Source of the DNA: Janibacter terrae NBRC 107853 | GTDB taxonomy: Bacteria > Actinomycetota > Actinomycetes > Actinomycetales > Dermatophilaceae | Assembly: GCF_001591405.1 (NCBI RefSeq) | Contig: NZ_BCUV01000006.1 | Coordinates: forward strand, 744,001-808,000 | DNA length: 64,000 nt | Reading direction: 5' to 3' | In this document: positions 28,190 to 37,309 of the stretch, piece by piece | Layout: every line of letters starts with the position of its first letter | Position numbering within the stretch: position 1 is the first letter of the stretch | Position numbers and translations under genes: made by a program | The notes under the pieces: model-generated | Database searches by the model: none | What the model was told of the DNA's origin: nothing | The model's input: only the letters and a program-made list of their open reading frames with translations

Positions 28190-29158
28190 TCACGCCGCGG
28201 GCTTGGTGCCCGTGACGCCCACGTTGTAGAAGAAGCGCTGCGGCACGACCCGCCCGAGGGCGGCGTCGACCCGCATCAGGCGCCTCCACGAGCGGTACGC
28301 GAAGGAGGCCCAGCCGAAGCCGAGGGCGTCCTCGGCGACCGCGTACTCGAAGGTGCGCACGGGCCAGCCGACGAAGGCGGACAGCAGCTCCTCCGTCGCC
28401 GTGCCGACGTGGTCCGCCCCGGCCCGGCGCGCGGTCGCAGCCAGCTCGCGCGGGTCGAAGGTGTGCAGGTCGACGACGGCCTCGAGGGCCGCGGCGCGGG
28501 AGGACTCGTCGAGCTCGGCGCGGTCGCGGGCCCACTTGCGGCGCAACGGCGGCAGCCTGCTGGCCCGCGTCGCCGCCTCCCACGTCGCGCGGGAGAGGTG
28601 CCGCGCGTACCAGTTCCCGATCGTCGTCGGCTCGCCCGCGATGACGAAGCGCCCGCCGGGCTTGAGCACGCGCACGACCTCCCGCAGCGCCGCCTCGACG
28701 TCGGGGACGTGGTGCAGGACCGCGTGGCCGACCACGAGGTCGAAGGTGTCGTCCGCGTGGGGCAGCGCCTCCGCGTCGGCGACGCGTCCCCCGACCGCGA
28801 AGCCGAGCCGCTGCGCGTTCTGCTCGGCCGCGGCGACCATGCCCGGGGACAGGTCGCAGACGTGCACCTCGTCGACGAGGCCGGCGAGCTTGAGGTTGAG
28901 CGAGAAGAACCCGGTACCGGCGCCGAGCTCGAGCGTGCGCCCGAAGGGGATGGCCTCCCCCTTCGCCGGGGACGAGGTCAGCACGTGCAGGAAGCGGTCA
29001 CGCACGATGCTCGTGCACCGCTCGTCGAAGCTGATCGACCACTTCTCGTCGTAGGTCTGCGCCTCCCAGTCGTGGTAGAGCACCTGGGCGAGCTTGTTGT
29101 CCTGCCAGGCGGCCTCGACCTGCTCCGCGCTGGCCGTCCCGCTCGGGCTCGGACCCAT
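28190..29158 (-). CDS. Class I SAM-dependent methyltransferase
   Basis: A 322-residue protein. The methyltransferase-11-type domain includes motif I LELGAGTGFFSLNL at about 73-86, VCDLSPGM, DAEALPHADDTFDLVVGHAVLHHVPD and VLKPGGRFVIAGE. The C-terminal about 120 residues are helical and unassigned. The substrate is unknown. It starts 1 nt inside the enoyl-CoA hydratase stop (TGATG). Confidence 0.8.
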   Translation of the reverse strand: MGPSPSGTASAEQVEAAWQDNKLAQVLYHDWEAQTYDEKWSISFDERCTSIVRDRFLHVLTSSPAKGEAIPFGRTLELGAGTGFFSLNLKLAGLVDEVHVCDLSPGMVAAAEQNAQRLGFAVGGRVADAEALPHADDTFDLVVGHAVLHHVPDVEAALREVVRVLKPGGRFVIAGEPTTIGNWYARHLSRATWEAATRASRLPPLRRKWARDRAELDESSRAAALEAVVDLHTFDPRELAATARRAGADHVGTATEELLSAFVGWPVRTFEYAVAEDALGFGWASFAYRSWRRLMRVDAALGRVVPQRFFYNVGVTGTKPAA

Positions 29159-29937
29159 CAGACCCCCTCGAAGGTGGCCTTGCCGGGACCGTCGTCCATG
29201 AAGCTGCGCATGCCGGACTTCTGGTCCTGCGTCGCGAAGAGCGCGCTGAAGAGCTGCGCCTCGATGCCCAGGCCCGTGCCGAGGTCGACCTCGAGCCCCC
29301 TGTCGACGGCCTCCTTGGCCGCGCGGAGCGCCTGGGCGGGACCGCCGACGAAGGGGGCGACCTTGCGCCGGGCGGCCTCGAGGACCTCCGCGGCGGGGAC
29401 GACCTCGTCGGCGAGACCGATCTCGAGGGCCTCGGCGGCGGAGACCATCCGACCGGTGAAGATCAGCTCCTTGGCCCGGGCCGGGCCGACGAGACGCGGC
29501 AGGCGCTGGGTGCCGCCGGCGCCGGGGATGATGCCCAGGGTGATCTCGGGCAGGCCGAGCTTGGCGTTGTCGGCGACGACGCGGAAGTCGCAGCACAGCG
29601 CCGTCTCGAGACCGCCACCGAGCGCGAACCCGGTGATCGCGGCGACGGTCGGCTTGGGGATCGCGGCGAGCGCCTGCGAGAAGCGCTGCAGCAGGCGGAC
29701 GTGGGCGGCCATGTCCGGGTAGGACATCTCCGCCATCTCCTTGATGTCGGCGCCGGCGGCGAAGACGCGCTCGCCGCCCCAGACGATGACCGCCGAGACG
29801 TCGGTGCGGGTGGAGACCTCCTCGGCGACCTCGACGAGACGCTGCTGCATCTGCGCGTCGAGGGCGTTCATCTTCGGCCGGTCGAGGACGATCGTGGCGA
29901 TGCCGTCGGCGACCTCGAGGCGGACGACCTCGCTCAT
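29158..29937 (-). CDS. Enoyl-CoA hydratase/isomerase
   Basis: A 259-residue crotonase-fold enzyme. Oxyanion-hole segments are FAAGADIKEM and GFALGGGLETALCCDFRVVADNAKLGLPEITLGIIPGAGGTQRLPRLVG, with both catalytic Glu positions of a hydratase (in GLPEITLG and further upstream) apparently present. It hydrates 2-enoyl-CoA in beta-oxidation. It overlaps the YbjN gene by 4 nt. Confidence 0.9.
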   Translation of the reverse strand: MSEVVRLEVADGIATIVLDRPKMNALDAQMQQRLVEVAEEVSTRTDVSAVIVWGGERVFAAGADIKEMAEMSYPDMAAHVRLLQRFSQALAAIPKPTVAAITGFALGGGLETALCCDFRVVADNAKLGLPEITLGIIPGAGGTQRLPRLVGPARAKELIFTGRMVSAAEALEIGLADEVVPAAEVLEAARRKVAPFVGGPAQALRAAKEAVDRGLEVDLGTGLGIEAQLFSALFATQDQKSGMRSFMDDGPGKATFEGV

Positions 29938-30434
29938 GCCTGCGGCTCGCCGTCGCCGGCGGTCCCGTCCTCGAGCTCCTGGCCCGTGGCGCGCTGGTGC
30001 CACAGCTGCACACCCTGCAGGACGAGCGGGAGGGCCAGGCCGAGCAGCCCGCGGATGTCGGCGCCGCGCGGGAGGATGTGCTCGCTCGTCACGAGCAGGG
30101 TGTCGCCGGCGACGGCGGCCTTGACGAGGTTGAAGGCGACGTTGAGGTCGTTGCTGACCTGCAGGCGCTCCATCGGGTCGGTGGGCACGGGGTCCTCGAG
30201 GGCCCACTGGCCGAAGACGCGCAGCACGTTGGACTCGTCGTCCGCGCAGCGGATGAACATCTGCTGCTCGGAGAAGATGAAGGCCACGTCGCCCTCGTCG
30301 TCGATGCGGGTCTCCAGACCCAGGTCACCCAGGGCGTCGACGACGCGGTCGCGCAGCGGGGCCTCGGGCTCCGGCTGGTCGGCGTCGTTGGTGGGTGTGG
30401 GGCCGAAGTTGGGGAGGGCGGTGGGATCGCTCAT
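29934..30434 (-). CDS. YbjN-domain protein
   Basis: A 166-residue protein with the YbjN (type III secretion chaperone-like) fold: LRDRVVDALGDLGLETRIDDEGDVAFIFSEQQMFIRCADDE, then NDLNVAFNLVKAAVAGDTLLVTSEHILPRGAD. The N-terminal 25 residues are Pro/Asp/Glu-rich. The function is unknown in Actinobacteria. It is the first gene of the operon, with leaderless -10 TAGCGT 6 nt before its ATG. Confidence 0.75.
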   Translation of the reverse strand: MSDPTALPNFGPTPTNDADQPEPEAPLRDRVVDALGDLGLETRIDDEGDVAFIFSEQQMFIRCADDESNVLRVFGQWALEDPVPTDPMERLQVSNDLNVAFNLVKAAVAGDTLLVTSEHILPRGADIRGLLGLALPLVLQGVQLWHQRATGQELEDGTAGDGEPQA

Positions 30435-30440
30435 GCCGCC

Positions 30441-30446
30441 ACGCTA
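30441..30446 (-). promoter_or_regulatory. Predicted leaderless -10 box for the YbjN operon
   Basis: The minus strand reads TAGCGT, 6 nt before the ATG at 30434. Confidence 0.5.
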
Positions 30447-30456
30447 CCCAACTGCT

Positions 30457-30462
30457 TACGCT
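30457..30462 (+). promoter_or_regulatory. Predicted leaderless -10 box for glgX
   Basis: TACGCT lies 7 nt before the ATG at 30470. The two divergent starts are only 35 bp apart. Confidence 0.5.
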
Positions 30463-30469
30463 GTGGGCC

Positions 30470-32539
30470 ATGTCGACCACTGCCGTCCAGGCACTCCCCC
30501 ATCTCCCGCAGCCCGGCGTCCGGCCCGTGGAGGGCGGCGTCGAGGTCGCGGTCCACGCCGCCTCCGCGACCGCCGTGTGGCTGTGCACCTTCGACGACGA
30601 AGGGGGTGAGACCCGCCACGCGCTGCCGGCCACCGGTGACGGGTGGTGGGCCGGGCTGGTCCCGGACGTCACCCCCGGGACGCGCTACGGGCTGCGCGCC
30701 GACGGCCCGTGGGACCCGCCGGCGGGCCTGCGCTACAACCCCGCCAAGCTGCTCCTCGACCCGTGGGCCCGCGCGATCGAGGGCGCCGTGGACTACCGGC
30801 CCGAGGTCTTCGGGCACGTCCTCGAGGGCGACGCCGAGGTGCCGACGCGCTCGGAGGCCGACTCCGCCCCCTTCGTCCCGCGCAGCGTCGTGCTCGACAC
30901 GAGCTTCGACTGGGGCGACGATGCTCCCCCGGCGGTCCCCCGTGACGAGCGCGTCGTCTACGAGGCGCACGTGCGCGAGCTGACGATGCTGCTCGAGGAC
31001 GTCCCCGAGCACCTGCGCGGGACGTACGCCGGCGTGTGCCACCCGGCGACCGTCGAGCACCTGAGGCGCACCGGCGTGACGACGGTCGAGCTGCTGCCCG
31101 TGCACGCCTTCGCCGACGAGCCGCACCTCGTCGACCTGGGGCTGACCAACCACTGGGGCTACAACACGATGGGCTTCTTCGCCCCCCACGCCCCGTACGC
31201 GAGCAGCGAGGACCCGCACGAGGTGCTGCGCGAGTTCAAGGGCATGGTCAAGGAGCTCCACGCCGCCGGCCTCGAGGTGCTCCTCGACGTCGTCTACAAC
31301 CACACCGCCGAGCAGAGCACCGACGGCGCCACGCTGTGCTGGCGCGGCCTGGAGGCGCCGACCTGGTACCGCCTCGACGAGGACGGTCACGACGTCGACG
31401 TCACCGGCTGCGGCAACACGCTCGACCTCACCGAGCCGCTCGTGCTCGACATGGTCCTCGACTCGCTGCGCTACTGGGTCACCGAGTGCCACGTCGACGG
31501 GTTCCGCTACGACCTCGCGGTGGCGCTCGCCCGCGGCGAGGACCTCGGGTACACGCCCGACCACCCCTTCCTCGTCGCGCTGCGCGAGGACCCCGTGCTC
31601 TCGCAGGTGCTGCACGTCGCCGAGCCGTGGGACCTCGGGCCCGACGGCTGGCGCACCGGGCAGTTCCCCGGGGCGTGGGCGGAGTGGAACGACCGGTTCC
31701 GCGACACCGCGCGCGACTTCTGGGTCGCCGGGTCGGGCGCGCTCTCCCGCGGCGAGGAGCCCGGGCCGGGCGTGCGCGAGATCGCGACCCGGCTCGTCGG
31801 CAGCCGGGACCTCTTCGGCGACCGGACGCCGCTGTCGTCGATGGGCTTCGTCACCGCCCACGACGGGTTCACCCTCGCCGACCTCGTCGCCTACGACCAG
31901 AAGCACAACGAGGCGAACGGCGAGGACAACCGCGACGGCAACGACCACAACCGCTCGTGGAACCACGGAGCGGAGGGACCGACCGACGACGTCGTCATCG
32001 GCATCGCGCGCCGACGCTCCTCGCGCAACGTCATCGGGACGCTGCTCCTGTCGGCCGGCGTCCCGATGATCTCCTCGGGCGACGAGATCGGCCGCACCCA
32101 CGGGGGCAACAACAACCCGTACTGCCAGGACAACGAGATGAGCTGGCTGCACTGGGACCTCGACGAGGAGCGCACGGACCTGCTCGCGACCGTCGCGCAC
32201 CTCACGGCGCTGCGTCGCGAGGTGCCCGTCCTGCGCGACCACGACGAGTCGGTCCTCGGCTGGTGGGACGAGACGGGCGAGCCGATGACGGAGGAGACCT
32301 GGGCCCAGGACGAGCGCCGCACCCTCCAGCTCACCCTCGAGGGCGAGCCCTCCGCCCTGCTCGTCCTGCACGGGGGCCTCGACGAGATCGAGGTGACCCT
32401 CCCCGGCGAGCCCGGCTGGACCCTGCGCTGGGACAGCGCCTGGGAACGACCCGAGGACGGACGCGAGTCGCAGTCCGAGGGCCGCGGTGACGAGCCCGAG
32501 ACCCTCACCCCGCTCAGCCTGCGCCTGTACACGCGCTGA
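30470..32539 (+). CDS. glgX: Glycogen debranching enzyme GlgX
   Basis: A 689-residue GH13 isoamylase-type enzyme that hydrolyses alpha-1,6 branches of phosphorylase-trimmed glycogen. A CBM48-like N-terminal domain runs to about residue 150. GH13 motifs follow: DVVYNHT, HVDGFRYDLA (nucleophile Asp), HVAEPWD (acid/base Glu) and FVTAHDGFTLADL. The NEANGEDNRDG and NNPYCQDNEMSWLHWDL blocks are GlgX-specific. The Ser/Glu-rich tail near the C-terminus varies in the family. It converges on glgP. Confidence 0.94.
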   Translation: MSTTAVQALPHLPQPGVRPVEGGVEVAVHAASATAVWLCTFDDEGGETRHALPATGDGWWAGLVPDVTPGTRYGLRADGPWDPPAGLRYNPAKLLLDPWARAIEGAVDYRPEVFGHVLEGDAEVPTRSEADSAPFVPRSVVLDTSFDWGDDAPPAVPRDERVVYEAHVRELTMLLEDVPEHLRGTYAGVCHPATVEHLRRTGVTTVELLPVHAFADEPHLVDLGLTNHWGYNTMGFFAPHAPYASSEDPHEVLREFKGMVKELHAAGLEVLLDVVYNHTAEQSTDGATLCWRGLEAPTWYRLDEDGHDVDVTGCGNTLDLTEPLVLDMVLDSLRYWVTECHVDGFRYDLAVALARGEDLGYTPDHPFLVALREDPVLSQVLHVAEPWDLGPDGWRTGQFPGAWAEWNDRFRDTARDFWVAGSGALSRGEEPGPGVREIATRLVGSRDLFGDRTPLSSMGFVTAHDGFTLADLVAYDQKHNEANGEDNRDGNDHNRSWNHGAEGPTDDVVIGIARRRSSRNVIGTLLLSAGVPMISSGDEIGRTHGGNNNPYCQDNEMSWLHWDLDEERTDLLATVAHLTALRREVPVLRDHDESVLGWWDETGEPMTEETWAQDERRTLQLTLEGEPSALLVLHGGLDEIEVTLPGEPGWTLRWDSAWERPEDGRESQSEGRGDEPETLTPLSLRLYTR

Positions 32540-32542
32540 CCG

Positions 32543-32600
32543 GCAGAGGGTCACGTCGTGCAGCACCGGAGCGCTCTTGGTGCACGACGTGACCCTCTGC
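32543..32600. terminator. Long hairpin between convergent glgX and glgP
   Basis: Perfect 20-bp arms, reading GCAGAGGGTCACGTCGTGCA inward, flank an 18-nt centre. The right arm runs directly into a CGAAGGGGG word. The inner arm end resembles the GGGTACGACGTGCA arms of the elements at 8343 and 9403. Confidence 0.8.
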
Positions 32601-32616
32601 GAAGGGGGACGAGGGG

Positions 32617-35187
32617 TCAGGCGTTGGCCACCAGCCCCATGCTGGCGGGGAAGGCGATGAGCTCGTGCCGGGGCAGGACGCGCACGGTCCAGCCGAACTG
32701 GCCGGTGCGCTCGATGGGGACCCGGCCGGAGAACTTGGCCTTGCCGTCCTCGTAGGACTCGACGACGTCGAGCGAGGTCGCGTCCCACTCGACGAGGTCG
32801 TCCGTGCCGAGGGCGACGCGGCCGGCGATCACCTGGACGTCGACCTCGTGCGGGGCCAGGCCGTCGAGCGCGACGTAGGCGTCGACGCTCAGCAGCTCGC
32901 CGACGAGGGGGCTGTCGGAGACCCCGGAGCCCTCGACGTGGTCGACCCGGACCGCGGGCCAGCCGGCCCGCACGCGCGCCTTGTAGTCGGCGAGCGCCTT
33001 GGCCCCCGCGTGGTCCTCGGCGTTGACGCGCGCGTTGTGCCTGGCGGCCGGGGCGTAGAGCTGCTCGGTGTAGTCACGCACCATGCGGGTGGCCAGGACC
33101 TTGGGCCCGAGCGTGGTGAGCGTGTGCCGCAGCATCGAGAGCCAGTGCTGCGGGAGGCCCTGCTCGTCGACGTCGTAGAACCGCGGCGCGACCTCGTGCT
33201 CGATGAGGTCGTAGAGGGCCGCGGCCTCGATGTCGTCGCGACGGCCCTCGTCGGCCACGCCGTCGGCCGTCGGGATGGCCCAGCCGTTCTCGCCGTCGAA
33301 CCACTCGTCCCACCACCCGTCGAGGATGGAGAGGTTGAGCCCGCCGTTGAGGGCGGCCTTCATGCCCGAGGTGCCGCACGCCTCGAAGGGACGCAGCGGG
33401 TTGTTGAGCCAGACGTCGCAGCCGGGGTACAGCGTGCGGGCCATGGCGATGTCGTAGTTGGGCAGGAAGACGATGCGGTGGCGCACGTCGTGCTGGTCGG
33501 CGAAGTGCACCATCTGCTGGATGAGCTGCTTGCCGGTCTCGTCGGCGGGGTGCGACTTGCCGGCGATGACGAGCTGGATCGGCCGCTCGGGGTGGAGCAG
33601 CAGCGCCTTGAGCCGCTCGGGGTCGCGCAGCATGAGGGTGAGGCGCTTGTAGGTCGGCACCCGTCGGGCGAAGCCGATCGTCAGCACCTCGGGGTCGAGC
33701 ACGCCGTCGGTCCAGCCGAGCTCGGCGTCGGTCGCCCCGCGCTTGGCCCAGCTGGAGCGCAGGCGTGCCCGGGCGTCCTCGACGAGCCGCGCGCGCATCT
33801 GCGCCTTGGCCGCCCAGATGTCCGCGCCCGGCACGGCCGGGATCGAGTCCCAGCGGTCGGAGGCCTCGACGTCGCGGCCGCCGAGGTGCTGCGCGGCGAT
33901 GTCGTAGACGGTGTCGTCGACCCAGGTGGGGGCGTGGACGCCGTTGGTGATCGAGGTGATCGGCACCTCGTCGTCGTCGAAGCCCGGCCACAGCCCGTCA
34001 AACATCTCGCGGGAGACGTGGCCGTGCAGCTGGGAGACGCCGTTGGCGCGCACGGCGAGCCGCAGCCCCATGACGGCCATGTTGAACATGTCGGGCGAAC
34101 CGCCCTCGTAGGTCTCGGCGCCGAGCTCGCGCAGCTTGTCCAGCGGCACGCCGGGCAGCTCCTGCGACCCGCCGAAGTAGCGCTCGAGCAGGTCCGTGCC
34201 GAAGCGGTCGATGCCGGCGGGCACGGGCGTGTGAGTCGTGAACACGGTCCCGGCGCGGGAGGCCTCGGTCGCCTCGTCGAAGGTCATGCCGGCGGACTGG
34301 GTGAACTCGCTGATCCGCTCGATCCCCAGGAATCCGGCGTGGCCCTCGTTGGTGTGGAAGACCTCGGGCTCGGGCGCCCCGGTGAGCCGCGACCACAGGC
34401 GCAGTGCGCGCACGCCGCCGATGCCGAGGAGCATCTCCTGCTGCAGCCGCTGCTCGCCGCCACCGCCGTAGAGGCGCTCGGTGACCGCCCGCATCGAGTC
34501 GTCGTTGCCGGGCACGTCGGAGTCGAGGAGGAGCAGCGGCACGCGGCCGACCTGGGCCCGCCACACGTGCGCGCGAAGGGAGCCGCCCCCGGGCATCGCG
34601 ACCGTCACGACGCAGGGGGTGTCGTCCTCCTCGCGCAGCAGGTGCAGGGGCAGGCCCTGCGGGTCCAGGACCGGGTAGGTCTCCTGCTGCCAGCCCTCGT
34701 GGTTGAGGCTCTGCTTGAAGTAACCGGTCTTGTAGAACAGGCCGACGCCGACGATCGGCACCCCGAGGTCCGAGGCCGCCTTGAGGTGGTCGCCGGCGAG
34801 GATCCCGAGACCGCCGGAGTACTGCGGCAGCACCTCGGTGATGCCGTACTCGGGGCTGAAGTAGGCGATGGAGGCCGGCAGCCCGTCGCCCGCGTCCTGG
34901 TACCAGCGTCGCGAGGAGAGGTACTCGTCGAGGTCGGCCTTGGCGGCCGCCACCCGCGCGACGAGGTCGCGGTCGGTGGCGAGCTCCTCGAGCTCGGTCG
35001 AGGAGTAGGTGGACAGGAGGCGGACGGGGTCGCGGTTGACCTCCGTCCACCGCTGCGGGTCGAGCTCGGCGAAGAGCCGGCGGGTGGGCGAGTGCCAGCT
35101 CCACCTCAGGTTCATCGCGAGGTCGCCTAGGGCGGAGATCGGTTCGGGCAGGGCGGTGCGGACACTGAAACGTCGGATGGCCTTCAC
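32617..35187 (-). CDS. glgP: Alpha-glucan (glycogen/maltodextrin) phosphorylase, DUF3417 type
   Basis: An 856-residue phosphorylase releasing glucose-1-phosphate from alpha-1,4 glucan. The N-terminal DUF3417 region (VKAIRRFSVRTALPEPISALGDLAMNLRWSWHSPT) is typical of the actinobacterial/archaeal class. The catalytic domain contains HTNEGHAGFLGIERI, THTPVPAGIDRF and the PLP-binding block EACGTSGMKAALNGGLNLSILDGWWDE. GTG 35187 gives the family-typical start; an ATG three codons earlier (35196) is possible. It is divergent from glgE. Confidence 0.95.
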   Translation of the reverse strand: MKAIRRFSVRTALPEPISALGDLAMNLRWSWHSPTRRLFAELDPQRWTEVNRDPVRLLSTYSSTELEELATDRDLVARVAAAKADLDEYLSSRRWYQDAGDGLPASIAYFSPEYGITEVLPQYSGGLGILAGDHLKAASDLGVPIVGVGLFYKTGYFKQSLNHEGWQQETYPVLDPQGLPLHLLREEDDTPCVVTVAMPGGGSLRAHVWRAQVGRVPLLLLDSDVPGNDDSMRAVTERLYGGGGEQRLQQEMLLGIGGVRALRLWSRLTGAPEPEVFHTNEGHAGFLGIERISEFTQSAGMTFDEATEASRAGTVFTTHTPVPAGIDRFGTDLLERYFGGSQELPGVPLDKLRELGAETYEGGSPDMFNMAVMGLRLAVRANGVSQLHGHVSREMFDGLWPGFDDDEVPITSITNGVHAPTWVDDTVYDIAAQHLGGRDVEASDRWDSIPAVPGADIWAAKAQMRARLVEDARARLRSSWAKRGATDAELGWTDGVLDPEVLTIGFARRVPTYKRLTLMLRDPERLKALLLHPERPIQLVIAGKSHPADETGKQLIQQMVHFADQHDVRHRIVFLPNYDIAMARTLYPGCDVWLNNPLRPFEACGTSGMKAALNGGLNLSILDGWWDEWFDGENGWAIPTADGVADEGRRDDIEAAALYDLIEHEVAPRFYDVDEQGLPQHWLSMLRHTLTTLGPKVLATRMVRDYTEQLYAPAARHNARVNAEDHAGAKALADYKARVRAGWPAVRVDHVEGSGVSDSPLVGELLSVDAYVALDGLAPHEVDVQVIAGRVALGTDDLVEWDATSLDVVESYEDGKAKFSGRVPIERTGQFGWTVRVLPRHELIAFPASMGLVANA

Positions 35188-35247
35188 CCAGACCATCTTG
35201 GGGGTTATCGCGGCGGCACGCCAACTGCCGAGCGGTGACCTCGCGGG

Positions 35248-35253
35248 TAACGT
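35248..35253 (+). promoter_or_regulatory. Predicted leaderless -10 box for glgE-mak-glgB
   Basis: TAACGT lies 7 nt before the GTG at 35261. Confidence 0.5.
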
Positions 35254-35260
35254 GGCCGAG

Positions 35261-37309
35261 GTGAGCACCGACTTCACCGTCGTCCCGTCCGCCCCGACCC
35301 GCGTCCCCACCTCGACGCCACCCCAGCAGCCGCTCGGCCGCATCCCCGTGAGCGACGTGCGCCCGTGCGTCGACCACGGCGCCCGGCCGGCGAAGTCCGT
35401 CGTCGGCGAGCCCTTCACCGTCTCCGCCGAGGTCTTCCGCGAGGGCCACGACGCGGTCGGCGCGACGATCGTCCTCACCGACCCGGACGGCGTCGAGCGC
35501 CACCTGCCCATGACGTGCACCAACCCGGGTCTGAGCATCTGGGAGGGTGAGGTGGTCGCCGACCGCGAGGGCCTGTGGGCCTACCGGGTCGAGGGCTGGT
35601 CGGACCCGTGGGGGACCTGGGTGCACGACGCGACGATCAAGATCGCCGCCGCGATCGACACCGACCTGATGCGCGCCGAGGGTGCCCTCGTCCTCGACCG
35701 GGCCGCCGCGGAGCGGACGAGGGACGAAGGGGGGCGCTCCACCCTTCGCTCCGCCGCCGCGATCCTGCGCGACCTCGACGGTCACCACGCCAGCGCCGCC
35801 CTGCACCTCGTGACGACCGGGTCCGCTGCCGCCGAGCTCGCCGCGCGTCCCCTGCGCGAGCTCGTGACGCCCGGCACCGACCTGTCGCTGCTCGTCGAGC
35901 GCGAGCTGGCGCTCTTCGGCTCCTGGTACGAGATCTTCCCGCGCAGCGAGGGCGCCCGGCTCGACCCGGACACCGGCCGGTGGGTCTCCGGGACCCTGCG
36001 CACCGCCGCGCAGCGCCTGCCCGCGATCGCCGAGATGGGCTTCGACGTCGTCTACCTGACGCCGATCCACCCGATCGGCACGACCGCACGCAAGGGACCC
36101 AACAACACGCTCGGCGCCGGCCCCGACGACCCGGGTTCGCCGTACGCCATCGGCTCCCCGGACGGTGGGCACGACGCGATCCACCCCGACCTCGGGACCT
36201 TCGCCGACTTCGACGCCTTCGTCGCCGACGCGAGGAGGCTGGGGCTGGAGGTCGCGCTCGACCTCGCGCTGCAGTGCTCGCCCGACCACCCGTGGGTCAC
36301 CGAGCACCCCGAGTGGTTCACCACACGGGCCGACGGCACGATCGCCTACGCCGAGAACCCGCCGAAGAAGTACCAGGACATCTACCCGGTGAACTTCGAC
36401 AGGGACCCCGCCGGCGTCTACGCCGAGGTGCGCCGGGTCGTGCAGGTGTGGATCGACCACGGGGTGACGCTCTTCCGCGTCGACAACCCGCACACCAAGC
36501 CGGTCGAGTTCTGGCAGTGGCTGATCCAGGACGTGGCGCGGGAGCACCCCGAGGTCATCTGGCTGTCGGAGGCCTTCACCAAGCCGGCGATGATGCACAC
36601 GCTCGCCAAGGTCGGGTTCCAGCAGAGCTACACGTACTACGCGTGGCGCAACACGGTGCCCGAGCTCGTCGAGTACGGCACCGAGGTCGCCGGCGAGGCC
36701 GCGGCGTACATGCGCCCGAGCTTCTGGCCGACGACGCACGACATCCTCACGCCGTACCTGCAGTTCGGCGGACCGGCCGCGTGGAAGGTGCGCGCCGCGC
36801 TCGCCGCGACGATGGTCCCGACGTGGGGCGTCTACGCCGGGTACGAGCTCATGGAGCACGTCGCCCGCCCGGGCGCCGAGGAGCAGATCGACAACGAGAA
36901 GTACGAGTTCAAGGACCGTCGCTGGGACGAGGTCGCCGCGTCCGGCGGCTCGCTCGCGGGCTGGCTGACGATGCTCAACCGGGTGCGGCGCGAGCACCCC
37001 GGCCTCCAGCTGCTGCGCAACCTCACCTTCCACCACGTCGACGACGAGAACCTGCTGGCCTTCTCCAAGTCGCGCACGCTGCCCGACGGTCGCACCGACA
37101 CCGTCATCGTCGTGGCCAACGTCGACCCGCACTCGACCCGCGAGTCCACGCTGCGCCTCGACATGGCGGCGCTCGGCATGGACTGGGCCGACCGCTTCGA
37201 GGTCGAGGACCACGTGACCGGCGAGCGCTGGCACTGGGGCGAGGCGAACTACGTGCGCGTCGGCGCCGAGGCCGAGCCGGTCCACATCGTCTCGGTGGTG
37301 AGCAGCTGA
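35261..37309 (+). CDS. glgE: Alpha-1,4-glucan:maltose-1-phosphate maltosyltransferase
   Basis: A 682-residue GH13_3 enzyme that extends alpha-1,4 glucan with maltose from maltose-1-phosphate. It has an N-terminal DUF3416 domain (VVGEPFTVSAEVFREGHDAVGA), a helical insert (about 130-210), then the barrel: YEIFPRSEGA, YLTPIHPIG, FRVDNPHTKP (nucleophile Asp) and WLSEAFTKPAMM (acid/base Glu). KKYQDIYPVNFD is GlgE-typical. It begins a three-gene operon and overlaps mak by one base (TGATG). Confidence 0.96.
   Translation: MSTDFTVVPSAPTRVPTSTPPQQPLGRIPVSDVRPCVDHGARPAKSVVGEPFTVSAEVFREGHDAVGATIVLTDPDGVERHLPMTCTNPGLSIWEGEVVADREGLWAYRVEGWSDPWGTWVHDATIKIAAAIDTDLMRAEGALVLDRAAAERTRDEGGRSTLRSAAAILRDLDGHHASAALHLVTTGSAAAELAARPLRELVTPGTDLSLLVERELALFGSWYEIFPRSEGARLDPDTGRWVSGTLRTAAQRLPAIAEMGFDVVYLTPIHPIGTTARKGPNNTLGAGPDDPGSPYAIGSPDGGHDAIHPDLGTFADFDAFVADARRLGLEVALDLALQCSPDHPWVTEHPEWFTTRADGTIAYAENPPKKYQDIYPVNFDRDPAGVYAEVRRVVQVWIDHGVTLFRVDNPHTKPVEFWQWLIQDVAREHPEVIWLSEAFTKPAMMHTLAKVGFQQSYTYYAWRNTVPELVEYGTEVAGEAAAYMRPSFWPTTHDILTPYLQFGGPAAWKVRAALAATMVPTWGVYAGYELMEHVARPGAEEQIDNEKYEFKDRRWDEVAASGGSLAGWLTMLNRVRREHPGLQLLRNLTFHHVDDENLLAFSKSRTLPDGRTDTVIVVANVDPHSTRESTLRLDMAALGMDWADRFEVEDHVTGERWHWGEANYVRVGAEAEPVHIVSVVSS

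Noticed and set aside
33998-37285. About 1100-codon open frame opposite glgE
   Set aside because: Antisense shadow crossing a divergent promoter; glgE and glgP explain the sequence.
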